This document shows, piece by piece, positions 16,258-23,043 of a DNA stretch of 28,069 bases. The stretch covers positions 1-28,069 of the forward strand of contig JAFZSA010000048.1 in NCBI GenBank assembly GCA_017619585.1, given 5' to 3'. This stretch comes from Bacteroidaceae bacterium (lineage in GTDB: Bacteria > Bacteroidota > Bacteroidia > Bacteroidales > Bacteroidaceae). A program made the position numbers and the translations under genes. The notes under the pieces were generated by a model, which had not been told where the DNA came from, did no database searches, and worked only from the letters and a program-made list of their open reading frames with translations. The stretch's first letter is position 1; each line of letters opens with the position of its first letter.

Positions 16258-16466
16258 CCTGTTGGCAGGTCTTCTGACTCTCCCCTGATTATTCCGATGT
16301 CTTCCCACAAGTTTTAAGTGCCTCCGAGACGCTTCTCGGACTATTTCCATCTTCCTGCACTTGCCTTGCAGTGACTTTGTATCGGTAACCGTCTGCCATT
16401 ATTATGGCGTGGGGAACACAGCAGCGGGACTGTTCGGGACTCTCACCCGATTCCCTATTAATTTCG
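16258..16466 (-). ncRNA. cobalamin (AdoCbl-type) riboswitch
   Basis: On the minus strand the order of conserved blocks is TAGGGAATCGGGTGAGAGTC, CCGAACAGTCCCGCTGCTGT, GCCATAA, a GTCACTGC...GCAGGAAGATGG segment, a variable stem CCGAGAAGCGTCTCGG, then CTTGTGGGAAGACATCGGAA and the B12 box AGTCAGAAGACCTGCC (16279-16264). This is the classic cobalamin aptamer. It is preceded by its own TTG-20-TAACTTTG promoter and followed after about 208 bp by the DASS transporter ATG, with no other convincing gene between. No T-run follows the downstream hairpins, so control may be by ribosome access rather than termination. Confidence 0.93.
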
Positions 16467-16510
16467 CTCTTGCGAAAACCAACACACGTTGTATTTCAAA
16501 AAATTCATTC

Positions 16511-16541
16511 CAAAGTTATCCCTTAATTTTCAGAACTCCAA
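16511..16541 (-). promoter_or_regulatory. promoter of the riboswitch-DASS transcript
   Basis: On the minus strand: TTTGG with TTG at 16541-16539, 20 bp, TAACTTTG at 16518-16511. It lies about 45 bp before the first riboswitch stem. Confidence 0.75.
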
Positions 16542-16616
16542 ATTTAATATAAGATTTTGTCGCTTTTTTTTGTATTATTTAAAATTGACATCAAATATAC
16601 AGAAAGTTTTCCTTCA

Positions 16617-16664
16617 AAAGATTATAAAAATCCTCCATATCGAAGCGATACAGAGGAATCTTTT
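16617..16664. repeat. hairpin element ATCCTCCATATC/AGCGATACAGAGGA, copy 2
   Basis: Shares ATCCTCCATATC and AGCGATACAGAGGA with 14568-14602, flanked here by AAAAGATT and AATCTTTT arms and followed on the plus strand by a T-rich run. It looks like a terminator for plus-strand transcripts, but no gene ends there; it sits between the divergent DASS and membrane-protein promoters. Confidence 0.65.
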
Positions 16665-16686
16665 GTGCTTTTTTCTTTTGAATAAT

Positions 16687-16716
16687 TTGGTGTATTTCTC
16701 TTTTTTGTTACTTTTG
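16687..16716 (+). promoter_or_regulatory. promoter of the membrane-protein pair
   Basis: TTG at 16687-16689, 19 bp, TACTTTTG at 16709-16716. Transcription would start near 16723 and give a leader of about 215 nt. Confidence 0.75.
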
Positions 16717-16747
16717 CATTCAGAAAACGGGAACGATAACGTAAAGC

Positions 16748-16901
16748 GGTTAGTGGTTAGCGGTTAGCGCTTGAACTTCGTTCGAGCCTGCTCACGCTCG
16801 GAAAAGCTGATGCGAGCATCGCTGGCCTCTCGCTTAATCGCAGCCTTAGCGTAATGTTCAATAACCAATAACCAATAACCAATAACCAATAACCAATAAC
16901 C
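16748..16901 (+). repeat. leader with two heptamer arrays and several hairpins
   Basis: Three GGTTAGT/GGTTAGC units (16748-16768), then stems GCTTGAAC-TTC-GTTCGAGC (16769-16787) and GATGC-GA-GCATC (16809-16820), then six AATAACC units (16860-16901). All of it lies in the predicted 5' leader of the gene at 16938. Confidence 0.75.
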
Positions 16902-16937
16902 CACTAAGCCAACTAATCTATCATAACTAATAACCTT

Positions 16938-18218
16938 ATGCTAAAACCAAGAATTCTACTATTGCTCCTGACGATGATGGTTCTGCCCATCTCGGCACAG
17001 AAGGTGAATTTCCCCCAAAAGGGTAAGTTGTTCCACTATGCTCCCTATCCCCGTGGTGTCTCGTTTGAGAATCCGGGAGAACTGCTCGACGAGGTCAAGC
17101 TGCTGCCTATGCAATGCTATGACTTTGAGCGCGACAGCGTGTGGAAGGCTCCCCGACAGCCGAAGGGCACGAGCGATGAACGTGGCATCCAGCTGGAACA
17201 CCTCTTTATGGTGGATGCCGACGTTTCCTTTGCCAAGGCGGGTTCCAAGCAGTCGCTCTATATTGCCTTCACGCTGGACAAGGGTGATGAGTACCCTGGC
17301 CCAGTGGCTTTCATGAATCGTGGCGAGCAGCCCTCGGAGTGGTACTATCCCTTCCGCTTCAACAGCAATAGGGAGATACGCCTTGAAGGTCGTGCCAACC
17401 CCACAGACACTGCCACCTGCGTGGCTCAGTGGAGAATACCGGAGTTCTATAAAGACCTGTGCCGCATCCTCGTGGAGATGGAGAAGGACGGCAAGACCAC
17501 GGTCTATCTGGCCGACACGGCATTGGTATTCTACAACACGGCACGCACCGATGCTGCCCAAGACCCCAATCGCATGGTGCTCTGCCCCTTCAAGGACGGC
17601 CGCATCTACGAGCTTGTCTTCTACAACCGCTTCCTTTCCGAGAAGGAAAAGTACGAGGTACTTCGCCACGGCACCCCCGATGGCGACTGGGATAATAAAT
17701 ACACCATCCCCGAGCCGCAGGTCATTCAGAATCATATTGAAATAGACAAGGCACCGATGGGCATCCATTGGGACCGCTTCCACTGGATAAGCATCGTATT
17801 GAGCATCCTGCTGGCACTGATATCGCTCTATGTACGTTTCTTCCCCATGAATGGCGTTCCCTATACGTTCAACGGCAGCTGGATTATCATCGGTCTGGCC
17901 GTGGTAGGAGCATTGTTCTACATCTACCTGGTTCCTAATGGATATGACAACAAGTACCTCTATTACATCAGTATCATCGCAGGCTATTGGCTGGTGAGCT
18001 TCGTCCCGGATCCCAGTGGCTATTACCAGTCACAGAAGACATCCTACGATCTTTCGAAGCTGAATGGCTGCATTTGGCTCATCATTATAGTGGTAGTGGG
18101 TTCGCTGGCCTACATGTTCGGTCCTGCCGTTTCAACCCTGTTGCCACTGATTACCATCTATATGTTCTGCAAGAATATGTGGCTCACCCGTGAAGCACGT
18201 CAATACTTAAAAAAATAA
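16938..18218 (+). CDS. membrane protein with large periplasmic domain, unknown function
   Basis: 426 residues. A signal peptide (MLKPRILLLLLTMMVLPISA) precedes a hydrophilic domain of about 255 residues, with LYIAFTLDKGD and GRIYELVFYNRFLSEKEK patterns that look beta-rich and faintly like a concanavalin/LamG fold. Then come about five hydrophobic segments starting near residues 280, 313, 342, 377 and 394, and a short basic end (REARQYLKK). I do not recognise the family. It is followed after only 4 bp by a second protein of the same build (signal peptide, beta-rich periplasmic part, C-terminal membrane bundle), so the pair probably forms one complex. Both genes look more GC-rich by eye than the surrounding gaps. 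Start chosen at the only Met in front of the signal peptide. Confidence 0.8.
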   Translation: MLKPRILLLLLTMMVLPISAQKVNFPQKGKLFHYAPYPRGVSFENPGELLDEVKLLPMQCYDFERDSVWKAPRQPKGTSDERGIQLEHLFMVDADVSFAKAGSKQSLYIAFTLDKGDEYPGPVAFMNRGEQPSEWYYPFRFNSNREIRLEGRANPTDTATCVAQWRIPEFYKDLCRILVEMEKDGKTTVYLADTALVFYNTARTDAAQDPNRMVLCPFKDGRIYELVFYNRFLSEKEKYEVLRHGTPDGDWDNKYTIPEPQVIQNHIEIDKAPMGIHWDRFHWISIVLSILLALISLYVRFFPMNGVPYTFNGSWIIIGLAVVGALFYIYLVPNGYDNKYLYYISIIAGYWLVSFVPDPSGYYQSQKTSYDLSKLNGCIWLIIIVVVGSLAYMFGPAVSTLLPLITIYMFCKNMWLTREARQYLKK

Positions 18219-18222
18219 TGTT

Positions 18223-19488
18223 ATGAAGAATCTGAAACTATGGCTGACGACAGTTCTGCTGCTGACCGTAACTAACTACATTGCTGCCCAACAATACGAG
18301 GCATGGCCGTTGGGCAACGGCAAGACGGACACCGCCATTGTGGTGTTCCAGTACACTGAACCCGTAGACCGTGGAGGCGGCTCGCTCTACACCAAGTCTG
18401 AAGACTATCTCCACGAGGAGGACTCGGTAGTCATGATGCGTGGCACGAAGCTGACGCTGAAGTTCCCCAAGGTGATTACCTATCAGGACAAGAGCCTATT
18501 TTCCATGTTTACCATCTCCACCCCCGACAAGCGTCCGCTGGTGGCCGTCACCGACTCTACCGGCAAGACCTACTATGCCGACCCCTATGAGTTGCGCTTC
18601 AGTCCGTCGAATGCCGAGGGCACAGAGAACCCCATAGCCAAATATACCGAATTCAAAGGCCGTCATTTCTACGAGGGAGCCTTCCTTATCTGCATCTTCT
18701 TCTTCATGTGGGTGGCATGGCGTCTCAGCCGAAGGGCCTCCAAGATTGGTATGAAGAAGAATGCCATGGGGACTCTGAAGCGTCACAACTGGCTCATAGG
18801 ACTCTTGCTGTTCATAGTACCGTTCATTGTCTTTATCAACGTTGTCCTTGAGATTGACGCTGTCACCAAGCTTGGGGAGGACTGCTGCTGGTGGCTCAAC
18901 GGTGCCTACGTGGGCGACTTCCAGCGCTTCTTCAACATCTTCCTGTTGTTCCTGGCCGTGCGCTGGCAGTATAAGACCATTGATGCCTATGCAACGGGTA
19001 TGGAGGCCTTCCTCTGCAGCGGCAAGGCGGTACCACGTCAGCAGATGCTGTTCAATATCCTCATCTCCGTTGTCATCTTTGCCGTTCTGGCATTCATAGG
19101 CGTCTGCCTCTATGCCTGGATGGGTCACACCTTCGGAACCGTTGTCCTATACATTTCCGCTATTGCCGGCATAGGCTACTTGCTGTACTCGCTGTTCGCC
19201 ATGTTTATCCAGATGAAGCAGTCGGCAGGCTGGTTCCTGACCATTCTCTATACGTTCTTCGTCATTCTGTGGGCTATTGGCACCATTCTAATGGTTGGTG
19301 TGCTCATCTGGCAGATACTGAAGATTATCATCCCATTCATCATTCTCATGTTGTTCGGCAAGATGATTCCTGCTCTGGGTTTGGACAAGCCCTCACCACC
19401 AATGACGTGGTACGACGATGCCGGTGGCGCTCACAAAAGCATTGGAGAACGTGACCGTCGCAACGAGGCTCTCAAGGCTTACAAGTAG
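18223..19488 (+). CDS. polytopic membrane protein, partner of the preceding gene, unknown function
   Basis: 421 residues. Signal peptide (MKNLKLWLTTVLLLTVTNYI, AAQ), a periplasmic beta-rich part (about 24-145) with GGGSLYTKSEDYL and KVITYQDKSLF, then about seven hydrophobic segments (around 152, 190, 235, 272, 302, 330 and 360), and a polar cytoplasmic tail (GGAHKSIGERDRRNEALKAY). In the middle, DCCWWLNGAYVGDFQRF is an unusual conserved-looking loop between helices. No known transporter or enzyme motif is visible and I cannot name the family. It sits in a two-gene operon closed by a strong terminator at 19498. Confidence 0.8.
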   Translation: MKNLKLWLTTVLLLTVTNYIAAQQYEAWPLGNGKTDTAIVVFQYTEPVDRGGGSLYTKSEDYLHEEDSVVMMRGTKLTLKFPKVITYQDKSLFSMFTISTPDKRPLVAVTDSTGKTYYADPYELRFSPSNAEGTENPIAKYTEFKGRHFYEGAFLICIFFFMWVAWRLSRRASKIGMKKNAMGTLKRHNWLIGLLLFIVPFIVFINVVLEIDAVTKLGEDCCWWLNGAYVGDFQRFFNIFLLFLAVRWQYKTIDAYATGMEAFLCSGKAVPRQQMLFNILISVVIFAVLAFIGVCLYAWMGHTFGTVVLYISAIAGIGYLLYSLFAMFIQMKQSAGWFLTILYTFFVILWAIGTILMVGVLIWQILKIIIPFIILMLFGKMIPALGLDKPSPPMTWYDDAGGAHKSIGERDRRNEALKAYK

Positions 19489-19497
19489 TTGTTATAC

Positions 19498-19536
19498 AAA
19501 AAGACCGGCATCCCCAGTGGGTACCGGTCTTTTTTA
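19498..19536 (+). terminator. rho-independent terminator
   Basis: Perfect 11-bp stem AAAAAGACCGG / CCGGTCTTTTT with an inner loop CATCCCCAGTGGGTA, followed by more T residues. It lies 10 bp after the stop of the second membrane gene, and the A-run on the other side makes it potentially bidirectional. Confidence 0.9.
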
Positions 19537-19549
19537 TTGGTTATTGAGT

Positions 19550-19714
19550 TTGGTTAGAGGTTAGTATAATTTAGGAGCAAGGGGCAAGGAGCAAGAGGAT
19601 AGTTATACACGTGTAGCTCCAATCTCTTAAACTCCCTAAACCTTTAAACTTATTAAATTATCTCTAAACTCTACACTCTCAACTTTAAACTCTCAATTTT
19701 CAATTCTCAATTCT
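19550..19714. repeat. mixed heptamer-type repeats between convergent genes
   Basis: Contains GGTTAGA-type units, a GAGCAAG-type stretch with the 18-mer GCAAGGAGCAAGAGGATA (19584-19601) also present in the GH27 gene, several CTCTAAA/CTCTCAA-like units, and CAATTTT-CAATTCT-CAATTCT (19694-19714). The last units overlap the end of the flavoprotein gene and supply its stop codon. Confidence 0.8.
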
Positions 19715-20246
19715 CAATGTTTTTCCCTAGCAGGTAGGCTTCATCCAGGGCATTGGTCTTCTGAATGTCCCCCTTGTTGGCGGCACCTCTGACCAGTACC
19801 TTACCGGCATCTTCCATGTGGAAGTAGTTTAGGCATAGGTTATACTCAGCCAGGATTGCATCAAACAGCTCAGGCAGCGATGCTGCACCTACCAGCAGCA
19901 AGGCCATCTTCTGGATGTTGAAGCTGTCGCGTATAGGATTGTGTAATCTGTCTATGATGGCTTTCAGCTGGGCGCTGATGCTGTAGAAATAGACGGGCGA
20001 GGCTATGACAAGCATGTCGGCCTTTGCCATCTTCTCATAAATCAGGTGCATATCATCCTTTTGGGCGCAGGTATTATCCTTACTGTTGAAGCAGGCATTA
20101 CATCCCATGCATGGGTTTACCTTATAATCGCGCACAGATACTACCTCTACATGATGGCGCTCTGCAGCTCCCTTTACAAAGGCCTCTACCAGCAACTCTG
20201 TATTGCCCCCTTTGCGGGGACTTCCGGATAAGATCAGTATGTTCAT
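19707..20246 (-). CDS. iron-sulfur flavoprotein (flavodoxin/NADPH-dependent FMN reductase family)
   Basis: 179 residues. The FMN phosphate loop is SGSPRKGGNTE (about 7-17). A cluster-binding set C46-x2-C49-x2-C52-x7-C60 (NPCMGCNACFNSKDNTC) fits the 4Fe-4S iron-sulfur flavoprotein family. SPVYFYSISAQLKAIIDR (about 85-102) is the typical second FMN-contact region. It would carry electrons in anaerobic redox or oxygen-stress defence; the partner is unknown. It starts 18 bp after the stop of the metallopeptidase gene and is probably co-transcribed with it. The last residues (GKNIEN, TGA) lie in a heptamer repeat array, so the native C-terminus may have been changed by repeat growth. Confidence 0.9.
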   Translation of the reverse strand: MNILILSGSPRKGGNTELLVEAFVKGAAERHHVEVVSVRDYKVNPCMGCNACFNSKDNTCAQKDDMHLIYEKMAKADMLVIASPVYFYSISAQLKAIIDRLHNPIRDSFNIQKMALLLVGAASLPELFDAILAEYNLCLNYFHMEDAGKVLVRGAANKGDIQKTNALDEAYLLGKNIEN

Positions 20247-20264
20247 TTATTTATATTCTATTTG

Positions 20265-21269
20265 TCAATCCTTCTGTTGGTATGACTTCAGGAAAAGAAT
20301 GATATTGTCTATTAACTGGGGCGTAGAGTATTTTATCTGACTTTCCTTTTTTTCCTTAGCACTTGCTATGTTACTATTTCTACCTGGTCCATACATCACT
20401 GCGCCGGAGAAGTTGTCTGCCAAGGTTTCCTCGGGGGCTAACACATATTCTGTGTTGTGCCCTATAACGTCCCAGAAGTCAGAAGCCTCTTCTATGGGGT
20501 AATATTTGTTCGGCTTATCTATGGGGACAAGTACGCTCTGGTTGAAATGGAAGAATGTGGCCTTATCCTTACCCACTTTTGCTGAAGCTTCCTCCCATGA
20601 GTTGGTATAGAGTACCATCAGTTCGCATTTGCGTTTCTTGCCTTTGATGGTGAACTCGGCATAGTTGTCTATATGCTCAACATCGGGGTTGGTAAGTATC
20701 TTCTGCTGGATGTCGGGGCCAAAAGCAATATCCTTGTCCATTACCGTAAAGCCAATCAGTTTATACATGCCGCGACGGAAATCTGGGGAGTTGCGGGTAA
20801 GGCAGTGGAAGAGCTCGTGGGCCACCAAAGTATATAGCTGTCCGTCGTTAGCGCGATGTAGAACGCTTTCACCTATATAAATCTCCGTCTTATGGGTATA
20901 GGCACCTGCACCGCCCTCTTCCTCCATACTGGTCTTGATGAAGACAATGTCATCCTTGGGGAAGGGTAGGGTTGCACCCATATCGCGCAGTCTCTTTTCA
21001 ATATACGCTATGGCACCTGCTATTCTTTCCTTTTCCTTGTCTGTAAACTCCTGAACACAGGACTTGGCAAAGTCCACCAGTTCTTCTCTGGTTGTTCCTG
21101 ACTTGCGCATGCGCCAGTCCAGATCCATCTGGTTCAGGCTGTTGTAGTAGTCGGTATTGGCAACTATCAGCTGCTGCCCCTCAGCCTTAGAGGCGCAATG
21201 ATAATGAATCTGTGCCTGTCCTACCAATGCTAAAGAGGCAAACAGGATTGTAAGGAGTGTCTTTTTCAT
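20265..21269 (-). CDS. secreted gluzincin-like zinc metallopeptidase (putative)
   Basis: 334 residues from the chosen start MKKTLLTILFASLALVGQAQ, a clear signal peptide. An in-frame Met four codons earlier (21281) exists but would lie only about 5 nt after the predicted start of transcription, so 21269 is preferred. The zinc motif is VAHELFHCLT (H151-E152-x2-H155); a likely third ligand is Glu281 in APEETLADNF, fitting the E-x3-D pattern of gluzincins. Tight surroundings such as LYTLVAHELFH and EYVLAPEETLADNF look like an active enzyme. The exact M-family is not recognised. It is the first gene of a two-gene unit with the flavoprotein and is driven by promoter copy P3. Confidence 0.75.
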   Translation of the reverse strand: MKKTLLTILFASLALVGQAQIHYHCASKAEGQQLIVANTDYYNSLNQMDLDWRMRKSGTTREELVDFAKSCVQEFTDKEKERIAGAIAYIEKRLRDMGATLPFPKDDIVFIKTSMEEEGGAGAYTHKTEIYIGESVLHRANDGQLYTLVAHELFHCLTRNSPDFRRGMYKLIGFTVMDKDIAFGPDIQQKILTNPDVEHIDNYAEFTIKGKKRKCELMVLYTNSWEEASAKVGKDKATFFHFNQSVLVPIDKPNKYYPIEEASDFWDVIGHNTEYVLAPEETLADNFSGAVMYGPGRNSNIASAKEKKESQIKYSTPQLIDNIILFLKSYQQKD

Positions 21270-21291
21270 CTGTATAATCATTTTCAGGCAG

Positions 21292-21322
21292 CAAAGGTAC
21301 GATTAAGTGAGCGGAATCCCAA
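21292..21322 (-). promoter_or_regulatory. promoter copy P3 (conserved-spacer module), drives the metallopeptidase
   Basis: On the minus strand: TTG (21322-21320), 20 bp, TACCTTTG (21299-21292). The spacer is identical to that of P1 and P2. Identity continues upstream for AATAAATTT and then stops. Confidence 0.8.
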
Positions 21323-21349
21323 ATTTATTCTGGTTTAATTCATGTGCCC

Positions 21350-22738
21350 TTAGATTCCACCTAATTCCTGCAGATTGATGTCGTCGCTATTGATGAGTTT
21401 CTGGGGCTGGGCTTTCTGAGCCTCCCACGTGGCAGGTATTGTTCCGTTCATCTGTCCAATGACAGAGGCGGCACGTTTCTCCAGCAATTGTTGCAGCATC
21501 TTCTTCGCTTTGTGGAACTGCTCGTTGGTGTAGAAGGCATTGGCTTCTGTCCCAGCAATCTCACCTATCTCGTTTTCGATGTTAAAAAGGGTCTTGGCAA
21601 ATTCGCCACCCTTGATGTATTCATTGCAGAGGACGTTCAGGTAATGGTAGTAACGCGCTTTGTACTTCTCATTAGACAGAAGTTTCACGAAGAAGGTACG
21701 CTTGGAGACGTCGGCTAAGAAAGGGGTATCAATGGGGAAATTAACGACCTTGCTTGTTTCCTCCTTGCTTCGCTTACCGGCATCTGCAGGCAGTGCCATT
21801 CTCTGCGACTGTTCCAGCATGTCTTCGCCTTCCATGTGTTCATCATCCTCAGGATAACCGCCCCAAGCCAGGTTATAGTCCCAGGAGATGAGACTAATCT
21901 TGCCGTCCGCCTCACGCAGATAGTAGTTCTGAGTGTTATTGCCCGTCATACAGTCATAATTAACGACAATGGTCTGGAGTGCCATGTACTTCATCACACT
22001 CTCAATGTCCACATGTTCATCAATGTCTTTGCCCTCAGCTACACTCTTCAGAGCCTCCGCTATGCGCTGCATGGAAGCCTCGCCTCCCTTTACCTTGGCA
22101 TAGTTGGCTATCTCGGCATAGTTCTCTATATTGTCGCCCGTATAGGCAAGGTTGTGATAAGGCTTGTAGATGTTGCTGACCTCATCGGGCCAGTTGCGAC
22201 GGGCGAAATGCTTATCCACGGGCTCCACCATCAGGTAGCATCCAAACGGCTTCCCGTTCACAGAAATCTTGGCATAGTTGGTCAGCGGAGCAGGCAGTCC
22301 GATGAAGCGACACATATCATAGACAATGGCATCCTTCATCTGTGTATCATCCCATATATTATTGTTAAGCAGTAACTTAGTCAATCCGTGATAGTCTTGT
22401 CCTTTAACATATTTATTTAGCTTCAAAGTGAAGCTATAGCGATTGGATTTCATTAGCTGTACATCATCCAGACTGCTGGCTCCCTTGGTGCGTATAGCCA
22501 CGTTGTCGAAGCGTTCTCCGTTGATGGTAACGGCACACTCGTAATAGTCCTTGTCAGAGGCTTTCTTGATGATTTTCTGCCACGTTGCTTCTGGCATCTC
22601 CAGTTCTACCGTGCTGATTTCTCCAAGTGTGAACAGCGCCTCTGGATATTCCTTTTCCTCTTCTGTCGTCTTGGGGGTGGTGGTGCATGCCGCCAATGAA
22701 AGAAGAACCGTTAATGTAAATGCAAGTTTTCTGATCAT
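21350..22738 (-). CDS. CotH-kinase family lipoprotein
   Basis: 462 residues. Lipoprotein signal peptide with lipobox L-A-A-C (Cys18). CotH-family traits: an early beta-rich part (TVELEMPEATWQKI, YECAVTINGERFDNVAIRTKG), KSNRYSFTLKLNKYVKGQ, KLLLNNNIWDDTQMKDAIVYDM, GKPFGCYLMVEPVDK, and the late metal-site segment ISWDYNLAWGG (about 295-305). CotH of Bacillus is an atypical protein kinase of the spore coat; Bacteroidota homologues are cell-surface lipoproteins whose targets are unknown. It appears to be a single-gene unit: a convergent neighbour is absent and the next gene downstream has its own promoter (P3). Confidence 0.88.
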   Translation of the reverse strand: MIRKLAFTLTVLLSLAACTTTPKTTEEEKEYPEALFTLGEISTVELEMPEATWQKIIKKASDKDYYECAVTINGERFDNVAIRTKGASSLDDVQLMKSNRYSFTLKLNKYVKGQDYHGLTKLLLNNNIWDDTQMKDAIVYDMCRFIGLPAPLTNYAKISVNGKPFGCYLMVEPVDKHFARRNWPDEVSNIYKPYHNLAYTGDNIENYAEIANYAKVKGGEASMQRIAEALKSVAEGKDIDEHVDIESVMKYMALQTIVVNYDCMTGNNTQNYYLREADGKISLISWDYNLAWGGYPEDDEHMEGEDMLEQSQRMALPADAGKRSKEETSKVVNFPIDTPFLADVSKRTFFVKLLSNEKYKARYYHYLNVLCNEYIKGGEFAKTLFNIENEIGEIAGTEANAFYTNEQFHKAKKMLQQLLEKRAASVIGQMNGTIPATWEAQKAQPQKLINSDDINLQELGGI

Positions 22739-22757
22739 ATTTCTTTGATTTTTCTTG

Positions 22758-22765
22758 CAAAGTTA
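22758..22765 (-). promoter_or_regulatory. possible -7 box of the CotH gene
   Basis: On the minus strand TAACTTTG, 20 bp before the ATG at 22738. No TTG at the expected spacing was found. Confidence 0.45.
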
Positions 22766-22840
22766 ATGGGAACCAACGGAACCACTTCCTTCCTTTATAC
22801 ATCTTTAAGATTGTTTAGGAACTGATAATACCCCCTTCGG

Positions 22841-22922
22841 CATTCTTCACTCTTCATTTAGCGGCTTACATGCTTATTAGCTTAGTGACCAATTTTTTTC
22901 ACTTCTCATTCTTCACTCTTCA
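22841..22922. repeat. direct repeat CATTCTTCACTCTTCA (heptamer-type)
   Basis: The 16-mer CATTCTTCACTCTTCA occurs at 22841-22856 and 22907-22922, each with internal 7-bp periodicity (TTCTTCA, CTCTTCA). It lies upstream of the HU-HIG promoter region. Confidence 0.7.
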
Positions 22923-22931
22923 CTTTTTCTG

Positions 22932-23021
22932 TATCTTTGAAATTCTTTCGAAGATACTCACGTTTGGGAATAAGAATAAAAGTTATTTATTTTGTATTCC
23001 GCTCACTTCATCGTATCTTTG
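22932..23021 (+). promoter_or_regulatory. promoter copy P4 with diverged module, drives HU-HIG gene
   Basis: TTG at 22992-22994, 19 bp, TATCTTTG at 23014-23021; the spacer holds ATTCCGCTCACTTCATCG. Upstream, TCGAAGATACTCACGTTTGG (22948-22967) and another TATCTTTG (22932-22939) match the layout of the 77-bp module at 14403-14564. Confidence 0.85.
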
Positions 23022-23043
23022 CATGACTAAAACGAAAATACAT

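Noticed and set aside
16119..16310. 63-codon minus-strand frame as a protein gene
   Set aside because: Its first half is the 3' part of the cobalamin riboswitch, including the B12 box; only the last 26 codons are worth a note.
16959..17783. 274-codon minus-strand frame opposite the first membrane protein gene
   Set aside because: GC-rich codon use leaves the opposite frame open. The plus frame has a signal peptide, a promoter and a co-directed partner.
22870..23043. Upstream extension of the HU-HIG protein (MLISLVTNFF...)
   Set aside because: It covers heptamer repeats and the promoter boxes, and its residues do not fit an HU domain.
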